DNA of 64,000 bases from the NCBI RefSeq assembly GCF_020982545.1, contig NZ_JAJKLK010000001.1, positions 682,001 through 746,000 of the forward strand. The letters are read 5' to 3'. A program made the position numbers and the translations under genes. Positions 50,513-58,193 of this stretch are shown one piece after another; within the stretch, counting starts at the first letter, position 1; each line of letters begins with the position of its first letter. The notes beneath the pieces were generated by a model, which had not been told where the DNA came from, ran no database searches, and saw only the letters and a list, made by a program, of their open reading frames with translations. The DNA is from Streptomyces sp. MNU76. Its GTDB lineage: Bacteria > Actinomycetota > Actinomycetes > Streptomycetales > Streptomycetaceae.

Positions 50513-51205
50513 TCAGTCGGCCCGGCTGCTGTCGCGGCTGCCGGTGAGGGAGGCGACGCGGCTGCCGGTGAGGTGGGCGAAGACGACCACGTTCCCCCGG
50601 TAGCCGGTCGCCCGTGAGTATCCGCCGCCGCAGGTGATGACCCGCAGCTCGGGCCTCGGCGCGGCCCCGTACACCTTCTCGTCGGGGAAGCCGCGCGCGT
50701 CGTACACCTCCACGGCGTCCACCGTGAACAAGGCGGTCCCGCCGTCCCGCCGGTCCACCTCGATGGTGGCGCCCCGCCGCAGCGCGCCGAGGCGGTAGAA
50801 CACGGCGGCCCCGTCGGCGTTGTCCACGTGCCCGGCGACGATCGCCGTGCCTCGCTCACCCGGTGTCGTACCGGCCTCGTACCAGCCCGCCAGGTTCTTC
50901 TTCTCGGCGGGCGGGACGTCGAGGCTGCCGGTGGGTGTCAGGCCGAGTCCCATGAGCGGCGCGTCGACGCGGAGGGAAGGGACGCGGATCCGGACAGGCG
51001 GGGAGGCCGGCAGCGCGGCGGCCGCGGACCCGTCGTCCCCGCGCCCGCTCGACGTGCCCGGCGCACCGCTCGACCGGCTGTGGGCCTGCGCGGCCGACGG
51101 CTGCGGCGGCGCGTGCGACGCGGTCCCGCTGCGCAGCAACCACGCGCCCGAACAGAGGGCCACCACGGTGACCCCGGCTATGACGGCATTGGCGAGCCGA
51201 CGCAC
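50513..51205 (-). CDS. class F sortase
   Basis: 230 residues from GTG 51205, chosen for GGAGG 5 bases upstream; longer frames exist. N-terminal membrane anchor LANAVIAGVTVVALCSGAWLL, a Ser/Ala/Pro linker, then the catalytic domain: PVRIRVPSLRVDAPLMGLGLTPTGSLDVPP, GTAIVAGHVDNADGAAVFYRLG (catalytic His) and ELRVITCGGGYSRATGYRGNVVVFAHL (catalytic Cys; Arg near the end). Class F sortases are typical of actinobacteria and attach proteins to the cell wall. The next gene upstream encodes a small membrane-anchored envelope protein, the probable substrate. Confidence 0.92.
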   Translation of the reverse strand: MRRLANAVIAGVTVVALCSGAWLLRSGTASHAPPQPSAAQAHSRSSGAPGTSSGRGDDGSAAAALPASPPVRIRVPSLRVDAPLMGLGLTPTGSLDVPPAEKKNLAGWYEAGTTPGERGTAIVAGHVDNADGAAVFYRLGALRRGATIEVDRRDGGTALFTVDAVEVYDARGFPDEKVYGAAPRPELRVITCGGGYSRATGYRGNVVVFAHLTGSRVASLTGSRDSSRAD

Positions 51206-51360
51206 AGAAACCTCCTCAACCTCCTCATGGGCGGACGGGCACCCCCTCGGGCGCGTCACAAGCTGGTGCCCCTTGTTCCTCCCCTCCGGGTCGAGGGGCG
51301 TCGGACCCGGAGGGGAGGAGGGGACGGCGGTACCGGCGGACGGACGGCGGAGGGCGTCCG

Positions 51361-51891
51361 TCAGATCCCGTCGCTTCTCGCCCGGCGATGCAGGAGCCAG
51401 GTACCGCCCGCGGCGGCGACGGCCAGGGCCGCCACACCCGCCGCGGTCTGCACGGGGTCGGGACCGAGTGCGCCACCGACCCCCGTCTTCACACTTCCCC
51501 TCGGATACGCCGGCTGTCCGGTCCGCGTGCCGGTGAGCGAGACGACCAGGTCGCCGGTGACCCGGGAGACCCCTTCCGCGCAGGTCGCGACGATCTCGTA
51601 CGTCCCCGGCTGCGCGCTCGGCGGCACCTCGAACCGGCCGTCGAGCCGCCCCTGCCCCGCGCCCGGGGTGAGCGAGAAGGAGCCGGCGCCGACCGCGCTG
51701 GCGTCCCCCGTGGCGGTACCGTCCGCACCGCAGACCGCCGTGCGGACGGTGACCTCGTCGCCGGGGACGACACCGGTGGGGGACAGTTCGAGCCGCCCGG
51801 TGCCCGGATCGCCGTACGCGGGTGTGCCGGTGAGGGCCGCGAAGGCGAGGGCGAGCGCGGTCGTGGCCAGCGGCCGGGCGGTACGTCGCAT
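51361..51891 (-). CDS. small envelope protein with signal peptide and C-terminal anchor (sortase neighbour)
   Basis: 176 residues. Signal peptide MRRTARPLATTALALAFAALTGTPAYGDPG. A beta-rich domain (RLELSPTGVVPGDEVTVRTAVCGADG, GRFEVPPSAQPGTYEIVATCAEG) has two cysteines that could form a disulfide. C-terminal membrane helix QTAAGVAALAVAAAGGTWLL is followed by HRRARSDGI, the hydrophobic-helix-plus-positive-tail layout of sortase substrates. No LPxTG motif is visible; PRGSVKTGVGGAL sits in its place. It lies directly upstream of the class F sortase gene on the same strand. Confidence 0.75.
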   Translation of the reverse strand: MRRTARPLATTALALAFAALTGTPAYGDPGTGRLELSPTGVVPGDEVTVRTAVCGADGTATGDASAVGAGSFSLTPGAGQGRLDGRFEVPPSAQPGTYEIVATCAEGVSRVTGDLVVSLTGTRTGQPAYPRGSVKTGVGGALGPDPVQTAAGVAALAVAAAGGTWLLHRRARSDGI

Positions 51892-52177
51892 CGTGCTGCC
51901 TCCTCCGAGAGTCCTCCGTTCCCTTCCGAGGTAAGTGGCTCTCCGCTCCGCGCGCTTGCTGATGGACCGTCAGAAATGAGGTGAATGGGTGTCAGGGGCG
52001 GGCGGGGAAAGACGGACCGGCGGATGTTTGGGCAGGTCATGGGGTGCGCGGCGGGCGCGGAGAAGAGGAACGCGCCGGGCGGCCGGTGGGGTGTGAACGG
52101 GTGATTGGGGCGGGGACGCGGAGCCGTCCGCCGGGACGGGAAACCCGCGCGATCCCGCGCGATCCGGCACCGCTTGA
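51892..52177. other. Divergent intergenic region with no gene seen
   Basis: Between the envelope protein (minus) and FMN reductase (plus). Contains direct repeats CGCGCGATCC near 52147-52166, just ahead of the SoxR-like promoter. Open frames here are GC artefacts. Confidence 0.5.
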
Positions 52178-52195
52178 CCTCAAGTAAAGTTGAGG
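52178..52195 (+). promoter_or_regulatory. SoxR-like operator within the FMN reductase promoter
   Basis: CCTCAA-N6-TTGAGG, a perfect inverted repeat overlapping a TTGACC -35 box (52174-52179). This is the known SoxR box pattern. In S. coelicolor the homologous NADPH-dependent FMN reductase (SCO2478, from memory) belongs to the SoxR regulon that responds to redox-active metabolites. Confidence 0.75.
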
Positions 52196-52211
52196 TATCA
52201 CGCTGAGCCCC

Positions 52212-52892
52212 ATGAAGACCGCGACGCACGCCACCCACCCAGATTCCGCCCCGGCTCCCACCTCCGCACGCGCGCCCGCTCCTACTCCCACTCCCGCTGC
52301 GGCACCTGTTCCCTTCTCCGCCACGCCGGTGAGGGTGACGCTGGTCATCGGCAGCAACCGCACCGGCCGCTTCGGGTCGGTGATCGCCGACTGGCTGCTG
52401 AGCCGGGTCCGGGAGCACGGTGGCTTCGAGGTCGACGTGGTGGACGTAGCCGAGGCCGATCTGCCGACGACGTTCGCGCCGACCGCCGAGGCGACGGCAC
52501 GACTGGCCGAGATCACCCCGAAGCTGGCGGAGGCGGAGGCGTTCATCGTCGTGACGCCCGAGTACAACCACTCGTACCCGGCGGCCCTGAAGAACCTCAT
52601 CGACTGGCACTACGAGGAATGGCGGGCCAAGCCGGTGGCCCTGGTCTCCTACGGCGGTGTCTCAGGAGGTCTGCGCGCGGCGGAGCACCTGCGTCAGGTC
52701 TTCGCGGAACTCCACGCGACCACGATCCGGGACACGGTCTCCTTCCACAACGCCCACGCCGCCTTCGACGACACAGGCGACCTCCACGAGCCGACCACCC
52801 CGAACGCGGCGGCCCGGACGATGCTGGACCACCTCTCCTGGTGGGGCCACGCACTACGCGAGGCGAAGGAGAGGCGACCGTACGGGGGTTGA
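52212..52892 (+). CDS. NADPH-dependent FMN reductase, SoxR-regulated type
   Basis: 226 residues. The first 38 residues are Ala/Pro/Thr-rich; the flavodoxin-like domain begins RVTLVIGSNRTGRFGSVIADWLL (FMN phosphate-binding loop GSNRTGR) and includes FIVVTPEYNHSYPAALKNLIDWHYEEWRAKPVALVSYGGVSGGLRAAEHLRQVF. It probably reduces quinone-like or redox-active compounds. A SoxR-like box lies 16 bases before the start. The 3' end is followed at once by a GCGGGGAACTGCGCGAGG repeat. Confidence 0.93.
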   Translation: MKTATHATHPDSAPAPTSARAPAPTPTPAAAPVPFSATPVRVTLVIGSNRTGRFGSVIADWLLSRVREHGGFEVDVVDVAEADLPTTFAPTAEATARLAEITPKLAEAEAFIVVTPEYNHSYPAALKNLIDWHYEEWRAKPVALVSYGGVSGGLRAAEHLRQVFAELHATTIRDTVSFHNAHAAFDDTGDLHEPTTPNAAARTMLDHLSWWGHALREAKERRPYGG

Positions 52893-52920
52893 GGAGCGCG
52901 GGGAACTGCGCGAGGACTCC
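52893..52920. repeat. Half-copy of the CGCAGTTCCCC intergenic repeat
   Basis: GGAGCGCGGGGAACTGCGCGA directly after the FMN reductase stop. It is one arm only, like the copy near 19607. Confidence 0.6.
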
Positions 52921-53104
52921 AGTCGACCCGCGGACGAACGATAGGCGCCCGGGGGTGGAAGGGGCGCAGCCCCCTGGGGATGGGACGGGTAGGGGCGGCG
53001 GGGGCGAGAAATCCACGTGCCCCACCGCCACCCCTCACCATCAACAACCGCCTCCAGGCCCCCCACCCCCACCTTCCGGCTCCTCCGGCGACGGCTCGAC
53101 GGGC

Positions 53105-53390
53105 TCCTGGACGGGTGGGGCTTCTTCGGCGGGGGTCGACGACGGGTGGGGTCTCTTCGGCGGGGGTTCGACGACGGGTGGGGTCTCTTCGGCGGGGGTT
53201 CGACGACGGGTGGGGCTTCTTCGGCGGGGGTTCGACGACGGGTGGGGCTTCTTCGGCGGGGGTTCGACGACGGGTGGGGTCTCTTCGGCGGGGGTTCGAC
53301 GACGGGTGGGGTCTCCTCGGCAGGCGGTTCCACTACGGGCGGGCTTCCTCCGCAGGCGGTTCCACCACAGGCGGGCCTCCTCTACGGGCG
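53105..53390. repeat. 32-bp minisatellite, about nine units
   Basis: Six near-perfect units (GACGACGGGTGGGGTCTCTT... type) start at 53138, 53170, 53202, 53234, 53266 and 53298, with diverged units on both sides. Because 32 is not a multiple of three, every strand and frame stays open while the encoded peptide changes frame each unit (minus strand: TPAEETPPVVEPPP, then KRPHPSSNPRRRSPTRRR). The underlying peptide seems to be a PAEETPPVVEPP-type linker. Confidence 0.9.
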
Positions 53391-53409
53391 GCTCCACCCC
53401 AGACCCAGC

Positions 53410-53600
53410 CGGCTCCTCGCCCTCAGGTCCGTCAACTCCCGGCTCCTCGCCCTCAGGTCCGTCAACTCCCGGCTCCTCGCCCTCAGGTCCGTCAACTCCC
53501 GGCTCCTCGCCCTCAGGTCCGTCAACTCCCCGGCCTCGCCCTCAGGTCCGTCAACTCCCGGCCTCGCCCTCAGGTCCGCCAACCCCCGGCTCCTGGCCCT
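53410..53600. repeat. 30-bp minisatellite, about six units
   Basis: Perfect 30-bp units (GTCAACTCCCGGCTCCTCGC plus CCTCAGGTCC) at 53431, 53461, 53491, with 29-bp variants after 53521. On the minus strand one frame reads PGVDGPEGEE repeats and another RELTDLRARS repeats. It follows the end of the sigma factor frame at 53600 and may once have been its C-terminal tail. Confidence 0.9.
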
Positions 53601-54778
53601 CAGATCCCTCGCCCCCGGCGATTCAGGCGCCCGTACCTCCAGCCCGCCCCCTCCTCGCCGGAGCCCACGCCCCCACGGCCGCCACCCGCACCCTCCCCAC
53701 GAGGCGAGACCACCACATCCGTCACCGCTCCCCGGTGCTCGACGACATCGGGAGACGCCACCTCGGGCCGATGCGGCGCGGGCGCCTGCGCGACCGGCAC
53801 CCGCCGCTCGGGCCCTGCCCCCGAGTCGAGGGGCCCGAGCACGATGCCGGCCACAACCGCGGCGGCGGCCGCGGCCGCACCGACCGCCGCGACGGTGGGC
53901 ACCTTCACCCCACCCGCGCCACTCGCCGCCTGCCGCACGGCGTGCAGCACCTGGCCACCCCCGTGCCCACCCGCGGAGCCGAGCACCGCGGCCGTACCGG
54001 CGGAGCCACCCGTGAGGGCCATCAGCAGCTTGCCCCCACCTCCTCCCACGACGAACACCAGCAGGGCGGGACCGACGAACGCGGGCAGCCGGTCGTTCGT
54101 GCGCATCAGCACGGCGAGCCGCGCCCGGCAGTCGTCGCACGCGTCCACATGGCTGAGCAGTTGCTCGGACTGCCGCGCGGTCGCCGTACCGCGCACATAC
54201 GCCGGCATGCGCCCCCAACGCACCTGGCACGCCGGATCGATCGGCGCACCGGGCTGCTCGCGCAGGAACGCCTGGCGCATCCCCTCGCGCGCCCGGTGCA
54301 GCAGCACCGCCGTCGCGCCCTGCTTCGCGCCGATGCGCTGCCCGACCGTCTCCAGCGGCTGGCCCTCCGCCTCGGCCAGCCACAACGCCTGCACCCACCG
54401 CTCCGGCAGCTGGCCCAGGACCCGCACCAACAGATCGACGGAGGAGACCTGTTCGGCGGGGTCGGTGGCGTCGGCCACCCGGACGTCGGCCTCGGCCCGC
54501 TCGGGAGCCGTCGGATCCAGCGGTGTCTCCCGCGTCGCGGTGGAGCCCACGGCCGCCGCGAGATGCCGCACCGTCGTCATCAGATACGCGGGCACGTTGT
54601 CGATCTCGTGCCCTCCGGAGAGCCGCCGCCACACGCGGAAGTGCGCCTCGGCGACGAGGTCCTCGGCGGTCCAGGAGTTCCGGGTGAGGGAGCGCGCGTA
54701 CGCGACCAGGCGCGGATGCTGTTCCTCGTAGATGCGGGTGTACGCGGCGGTCGCGGACCCGGACAGGCCGTCGGTCAT
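53600..54778 (-). CDS. sigma-70-family factor fused to an anti-sigma-like zinc-finger/TM domain
   Basis: 392 residues. Region 2 (about 13-80: YTRIYEEQHPRLVAYARSLTRNSWTAEDLVAEAHFRVWRRL) and region 4 (about 118-170: LGQLPERWVQALWLAEAEGQPLETVGQRIGAKQGATAVLLHRAREGMRQAF) make an ECF-like sigma factor. It is fused to a zf-HC2-type motif (ARQSEQLLSHVDACDDCRARLAVL), a hydrophobic segment (FVGPALLVFVVGGGGGKLLMAL) and a second one (VAAVGAAAAAAAVVAGIVLGPL). Such fusions give a membrane-held, self-controlled regulator. A TGA ends the frame just before two minisatellites that look like a former extracellular Pro/Glu-rich tail. Confidence 0.85.
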   Translation of the reverse strand: MTDGLSGSATAAYTRIYEEQHPRLVAYARSLTRNSWTAEDLVAEAHFRVWRRLSGGHEIDNVPAYLMTTVRHLAAAVGSTATRETPLDPTAPERAEADVRVADATDPAEQVSSVDLLVRVLGQLPERWVQALWLAEAEGQPLETVGQRIGAKQGATAVLLHRAREGMRQAFLREQPGAPIDPACQVRWGRMPAYVRGTATARQSEQLLSHVDACDDCRARLAVLMRTNDRLPAFVGPALLVFVVGGGGGKLLMALTGGSAGTAAVLGSAGGHGGGQVLHAVRQAASGAGGVKVPTVAAVGAAAAAAAVVAGIVLGPLDSGAGPERRVPVAQAPAPHRPEVASPDVVEHRGAVTDVVVSPRGEGAGGGRGGVGSGEEGAGWRYGRLNRRGRGI

Positions 54779-55079
54779 GGCGGGAAACGCTCTCCAGTCG
54801 CCTGTAGATGGAATGACGACGATTTTGTATGTGGAGATGACAAAAAACTCAAGTAATCACCCAAAGTGACATGTATCACAGTGGGTAACTTCGAAAGCGG
54901 CGTAATACATGGGGGCTCGGCGCGGTCGACCGGGCGTGTGGCCCGAAGAAGCATCTGACGAACGCATGAACCCGCAACATCCGAGCATCCGAAGTATCCG
55001 CAGCCGCTGAAGCATCCGCGGCTTCCGCAGTGCCGCCATACCTGTCGCCATACCTGACGACCTACCTGAAGCGCCCGAA
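54779..55079. other. 301-base divergent region with CATCCG repeats
   Basis: The half next to the sigma gene is AT-rich and carries a Crp-like GTGACATGTATCAC (54866-54879). The other half has several CATCCG/CTTCCG repeats (54975-55030). No gene with coding character starts here except the possible early part of the SsgA-like ORF. Confidence 0.5.
54866..54879. promoter_or_regulatory. Crp-like site upstream of sigma and SsgA-like genes
   Basis: GTGACATGTATCAC has the GTG-N6-x-N-CAC layout of the Streptomyces Crp consensus (GTGNNNNNNGNCAC) except for A in place of the inner G. Placed in a divergent promoter region. Confidence 0.3.
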
Positions 55080-55532
55080 CTGGAGACCGCCCATGCCCCC
55101 CGCCCGGCCCGCCCGCCCGACGCCCCCGCCCTCGAACAGTGCGCCCGCGCCCGCCTGATCACCCCGGACTACGACGAGATCCCGGTACGCACCACCCTGC
55201 GCTACACCCCCGACGACCCCTTCGCCGTGCACATCGACTTCCCGTCCGGCTCCTCCGCCGACGGCGCCGACGTGACGTGGGCGTTCGCCCGCACGCTCCT
55301 CGCGGAGGGGCTGACCGGCCCGGCCGGTATCGGCGACGTGCACCTCTGGCCCTGCGGCCCGGCGCACACCGTCGTGGAACTCCACTCCCCGCACGGCATG
55401 GCCATGATCCGTTTCGACACCTCCTCGCTCCGCCGCTTCCTGCACCGCTCGTACGCCGTCGTCGCGCTCGGCGGAGAGGACCTGGAACCGGCGCTCGACG
55501 ACGGTCTGACGTCTCTGCTGGGTGGGGTCTGA
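55080..55532 (+). CDS. SsgA-like sporulation/cell-division protein (SALP), start uncertain
   Basis: The family match covers CARARLITPDYDEIPVRTTLRYTPDDPFAVHIDFPSG...VTWAFARTLLAEGLTGPAGIGDVHLWPCGPAHTVVELHSPHGMAMIRFDTSSLRRFLHRSYAVV, the full SALP fold (P-V-x-T-x-L-R-Y-x-x-x-D-P-F-A-V, F-A-R-x-L-L-x-E-G-L, G-x-G-D-V). The first ATG in frame (55227) would delete the first two strands, so translation must begin earlier. No ATG/GTG exists in frame after the TGA at 55008; CTG 55080 is the best candidate. SALPs guide septum formation and sporulation in streptomycetes. Confidence 0.75.
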   Translation: METAHAPRPARPPDAPALEQCARARLITPDYDEIPVRTTLRYTPDDPFAVHIDFPSGSSADGADVTWAFARTLLAEGLTGPAGIGDVHLWPCGPAHTVVELHSPHGMAMIRFDTSSLRRFLHRSYAVVALGGEDLEPALDDGLTSLLGGV

Positions 55533-55643
55533 CGCGTCGGTCCGGAGCGCCCGCTATGTTCGATCCGATCGTCCGGATATTCGGAGTGGGCACATGCAGA
55601 CGACAGCAGAACCGGCCGGCCGGACAGGGCGGGGGGAAAGACC

Positions 55644-56780
55644 GTGACCGAGGCCGCGAGCAGGACCTCGAACAGCACCACCGCGGAGGCGGCCATCGCT
55701 GGGGCGGAGGCCGATGACACCGACACCGGCGCACACCTGAGCGCCGCCACCTCCCAAAACCCCGAGGGCCCCGAACACCCCGAGCGTCCCGAGAACCCCG
55801 AGAACCCCGAGAACCCCGAGAACCCCTGGCCTCGTTACTGGCCCCTGCTGCTCCTCGGCGCGGCCCTCGTCCCCGGTGTCGTGCTGTTCGTGGTGGGGCG
55901 GTGGATGGAGGAGCCGGCGGTTCAGGCGTGGCGGACCGTGTGCCTCTCCATCACCGTGCAGGCGCTGCCGTTCCTGCTGCTCGGGACGGCCCTGTCCGGA
56001 GCCATCAACGCCTTCGTCCCGGCGCGCGTGTTCACCCGGGTGCTGCCGAAAAGGCCGACGCTCGCGGTCCCGGTCGCCGGCGCCGCCGGGGTCGTGCTGC
56101 CGGGCTGCGAGTGCGCCTCGGTGCCGGTCGCGCAGAGCCTGATCCGCCGGGGCGTCGACCCGGCCGCGGCCTTCGCGTTCCTCCTCTCCGCCCCGGCCAT
56201 CAACCCGATCGTCCTGACCGCCACGGCCATCGCCTTCCCCGGCAGCCCCGCGATGGTGCTGGCCCGGCTGCTCGCCTCCCTCGTCACCGCCGCCGCGATG
56301 GGCTGGCTGTGGCTCTGGCTGGGGCGCGCGGAGTGGCTCAAGCCGGTCGCGCGGCACACCGGGCACCGGCCCGGGCAGAGCCGCTGGAACGAGTTCCGCA
56401 CCGGCTTCCAGCACGACTTCCTGCACGCGGGCGGCTTCCTCGTCGTCGGCGCGATGGCGGCGGCCACGTTCAATGTGCTCGTCCCGCGCACCGTGCTCGA
56501 CACCTTCGCCGACTCGCCGTGGCTGTCGGTGCTGTTCCTCGCAGCGCTCGCCATCCTCCTCTCGGTGTGCTCCGAGGCGGACGCCTTCGTCGCCGCGTCG
56601 CTCACCGGCTTCTCGCCCACCGCGCGGCTGACCTTCATGGTGGTCGGCCCCATGGTCGACCTGAAGCTGATCGCCCTGCAGACGGGCACCTTCGGCCGGG
56701 CCTTCGCGGTCCGCTTCTCCGCCGCGACGGTCGTCGTCGCGATCCTGTGCAGCGCGCTGATCGGAGCCGTACTCCTGTGA
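55644..56780 (+). CDS. YcgR/DUF318-type permease
   Basis: 378 residues from GTG 55644 (GGGGGGAAAG upstream). Residues 1-62 are hydrophilic and end in PENPENPENPENP repeats. About eight membrane helices follow with the UPF0718 signature: LPFLLLGTALSGAINAFVPARVFTRVLPKRP, VLPGCECASVPVAQSLIRRGVDPAAAFAFLLSAPAINPIVL (C-E-C and A-P-A-x-N-P), and the repeated second half SEADAFVAASLTGFSPTARLTFMVVGPMVDLKL. Overlaps its partner gene (56777) by 4 bases. Homologous permeases are implicated in metal or thiol-compound export; the substrate is unproven. Confidence 0.9.
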   Translation: MTEAASRTSNSTTAEAAIAGAEADDTDTGAHLSAATSQNPEGPEHPERPENPENPENPENPWPRYWPLLLLGAALVPGVVLFVVGRWMEEPAVQAWRTVCLSITVQALPFLLLGTALSGAINAFVPARVFTRVLPKRPTLAVPVAGAAGVVLPGCECASVPVAQSLIRRGVDPAAAFAFLLSAPAINPIVLTATAIAFPGSPAMVLARLLASLVTAAAMGWLWLWLGRAEWLKPVARHTGHRPGQSRWNEFRTGFQHDFLHAGGFLVVGAMAAATFNVLVPRTVLDTFADSPWLSVLFLAALAILLSVCSEADAFVAASLTGFSPTARLTFMVVGPMVDLKLIALQTGTFGRAFAVRFSAATVVVAILCSALIGAVLL

Positions 56781-57622
56781 AACGACCCCTCCAGGCGCTC
56801 CTGCTCCTCCTCAGTGGCCTCGGCCTCCTGCACGCGACCCTCGTCACCGACGACTACCTGAGATACGTCAAGCAGGGCATGCACCCCCTCCTCGTGGCCT
56901 CGGGCGCACTGCTCCTCGTCCTGGGCACGGCGGAGGCATGGTCGCTGTGGAGACCGCGAGCACAAGACGCACGGCAAGCCGACGCCGACACCGCCGACAC
57001 CGACGCCGACACCGGCGCAGGCACCGCCCCCGATGGTCACGGTCACGGTCCCGGCCACGACCACTCCACCCCGCCCCGCGTCGCCTGGCTCCTGCTCCTC
57101 CCCGCGCTGAGCCTGCTCTTCTACGCCCCGCCGGCCATCGGCGCGTACACCGCGTCCCGGGAGACACCCAAGGCGGTGACGGTCACGGACCAGGACGACT
57201 TCGACCCGCTGCCGAAGACCTCACCGCTCCCGATCACCCTCACCGACTTCACCCGCCGGGTGCAGCAGGACCAAGACCGGGCCATCGACGGCCGGACCGT
57301 CGAGATGACGGGCTTCGTCACCCCTGACAAGGGCACGTCGGCCGGGGGCGGCGGGGACAGCGGGGACGACGGGACGACGACCACCTGGTACCTGACCCGC
57401 GCCATCTTCAGCTGCTGCGCAGCCGACGCCCAGTTCGTGAAGGTGCGCGTCCACGGCACCCCGCCCCCGCCCGCCGACACCTGGGTCACCCTCACCGGCA
57501 CCTGGCACTCCTCCGGCACCCTCGGCACGAGCTCCGCCGAGGCGGCTGTCGACGCCGACACAGTCAAGGAGGTCCCCCGCCCACCCAACGCATACGCCGA
57601 CGCCCTCACCCCCACGCGCTGA
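56777..57622 (+). CDS. TIGR03943 (YcgQ-like) membrane protein
   Basis: 281 residues from GTG 56777 in a GTGA overlap. Two N-terminal helices (LQALLLLLSGLGLLHATLVTDDYLRYVKQGMHPLLVASGALLLVLGTAEAW) surround the conserved Y-V-x-x-x-M-x-P. A His-rich loop (DGHGHGPGHDHS) and a third helix (WLLLLPALSLLFYAPPAIGAY) follow, then an extracellular OB-like domain (GRTVEMTGFVTPD, TWYLTRAIFSCCAADAQFVKVRV with CC). It always pairs with the DUF318 permease; the His-rich loop and Cys pair suggest metal handling. Confidence 0.92.
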   Translation: MKRPLQALLLLLSGLGLLHATLVTDDYLRYVKQGMHPLLVASGALLLVLGTAEAWSLWRPRAQDARQADADTADTDADTGAGTAPDGHGHGPGHDHSTPPRVAWLLLLPALSLLFYAPPAIGAYTASRETPKAVTVTDQDDFDPLPKTSPLPITLTDFTRRVQQDQDRAIDGRTVEMTGFVTPDKGTSAGGGGDSGDDGTTTTWYLTRAIFSCCAADAQFVKVRVHGTPPPPADTWVTLTGTWHSSGTLGTSSAEAAVDADTVKEVPRPPNAYADALTPTR

Positions 57623-57667
57623 CCTGGCCCATCGACCCACCCCGGAGACTCGGAGACGCGGAGACGC

Positions 57668-58093
57668 GTGGAAACGATCACGTACAGATCGGGCCTGCTC
57701 CAGTCCGTACTGCCCGTCGCGCTGGGGCTCCTGGGCGGGACGGCACTGCTGTATGCCGCCCTCGCTCTGACGTCCCACCCCATGGACGGCGACACGCTGC
57801 GGCAGTGCGTCTCGGCGGTGTTCACCGCCACCGTGGTCGTCGCGGTCCTGCGCCGGGGCGACGAGGTGGCCCTCGCCGAGGACGCCCTCGTGGTGCGCGG
57901 CCTGCGAACGCGCCGGATCCCCTGGACCGGCATCCGGAGCCTGGAGGTCCGTCGCGTCCTCGGCGTACGGCAGATCACCGTCCACACCACCGACGGCCGC
58001 CGCGCCACGCTGCGCACCCCGACGTGCTTCCTGGACCGGGAGTTCGACCTGAAGGCCGAGATCCTCACCCGGTGGTGGCGCGAGCGACGCTGA
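57668..58093 (+). CDS. PH-domain membrane protein
   Basis: 141 residues from GTG 57668. Two membrane helices (SVLPVALGLLGGTALLYAALAL and LRQCVSAVFTATVVVAVL) precede a small PH-like domain (EDALVVRGLRTRRIPWTGIRSLEVRRVLGVRQITVHTTDGRRATLRTP). This is the usual Streptomyces PH_6-type architecture, of unknown role. 45 bases after the TIGR03943 gene. Confidence 0.8.
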   Translation: METITYRSGLLQSVLPVALGLLGGTALLYAALALTSHPMDGDTLRQCVSAVFTATVVVAVLRRGDEVALAEDALVVRGLRTRRIPWTGIRSLEVRRVLGVRQITVHTTDGRRATLRTPTCFLDREFDLKAEILTRWWRERR

Positions 58094-58193
58094 AGCCTGC
58101 ACCGGCCGACGACACATCCGCCCGCGCCCCGCGGCCCCAGGCACCTCACACAAAGTCCCGATCCCCTTGGATTGGAGAGGAGAGACGACAACG

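Noticed and set aside
53105-53600. Possible CRISPR array (30- and 32-bp regular repeats)
   Set aside because: The repeats are head-to-tail with no unique spacers between them, and no cas genes are near. They are minisatellites.
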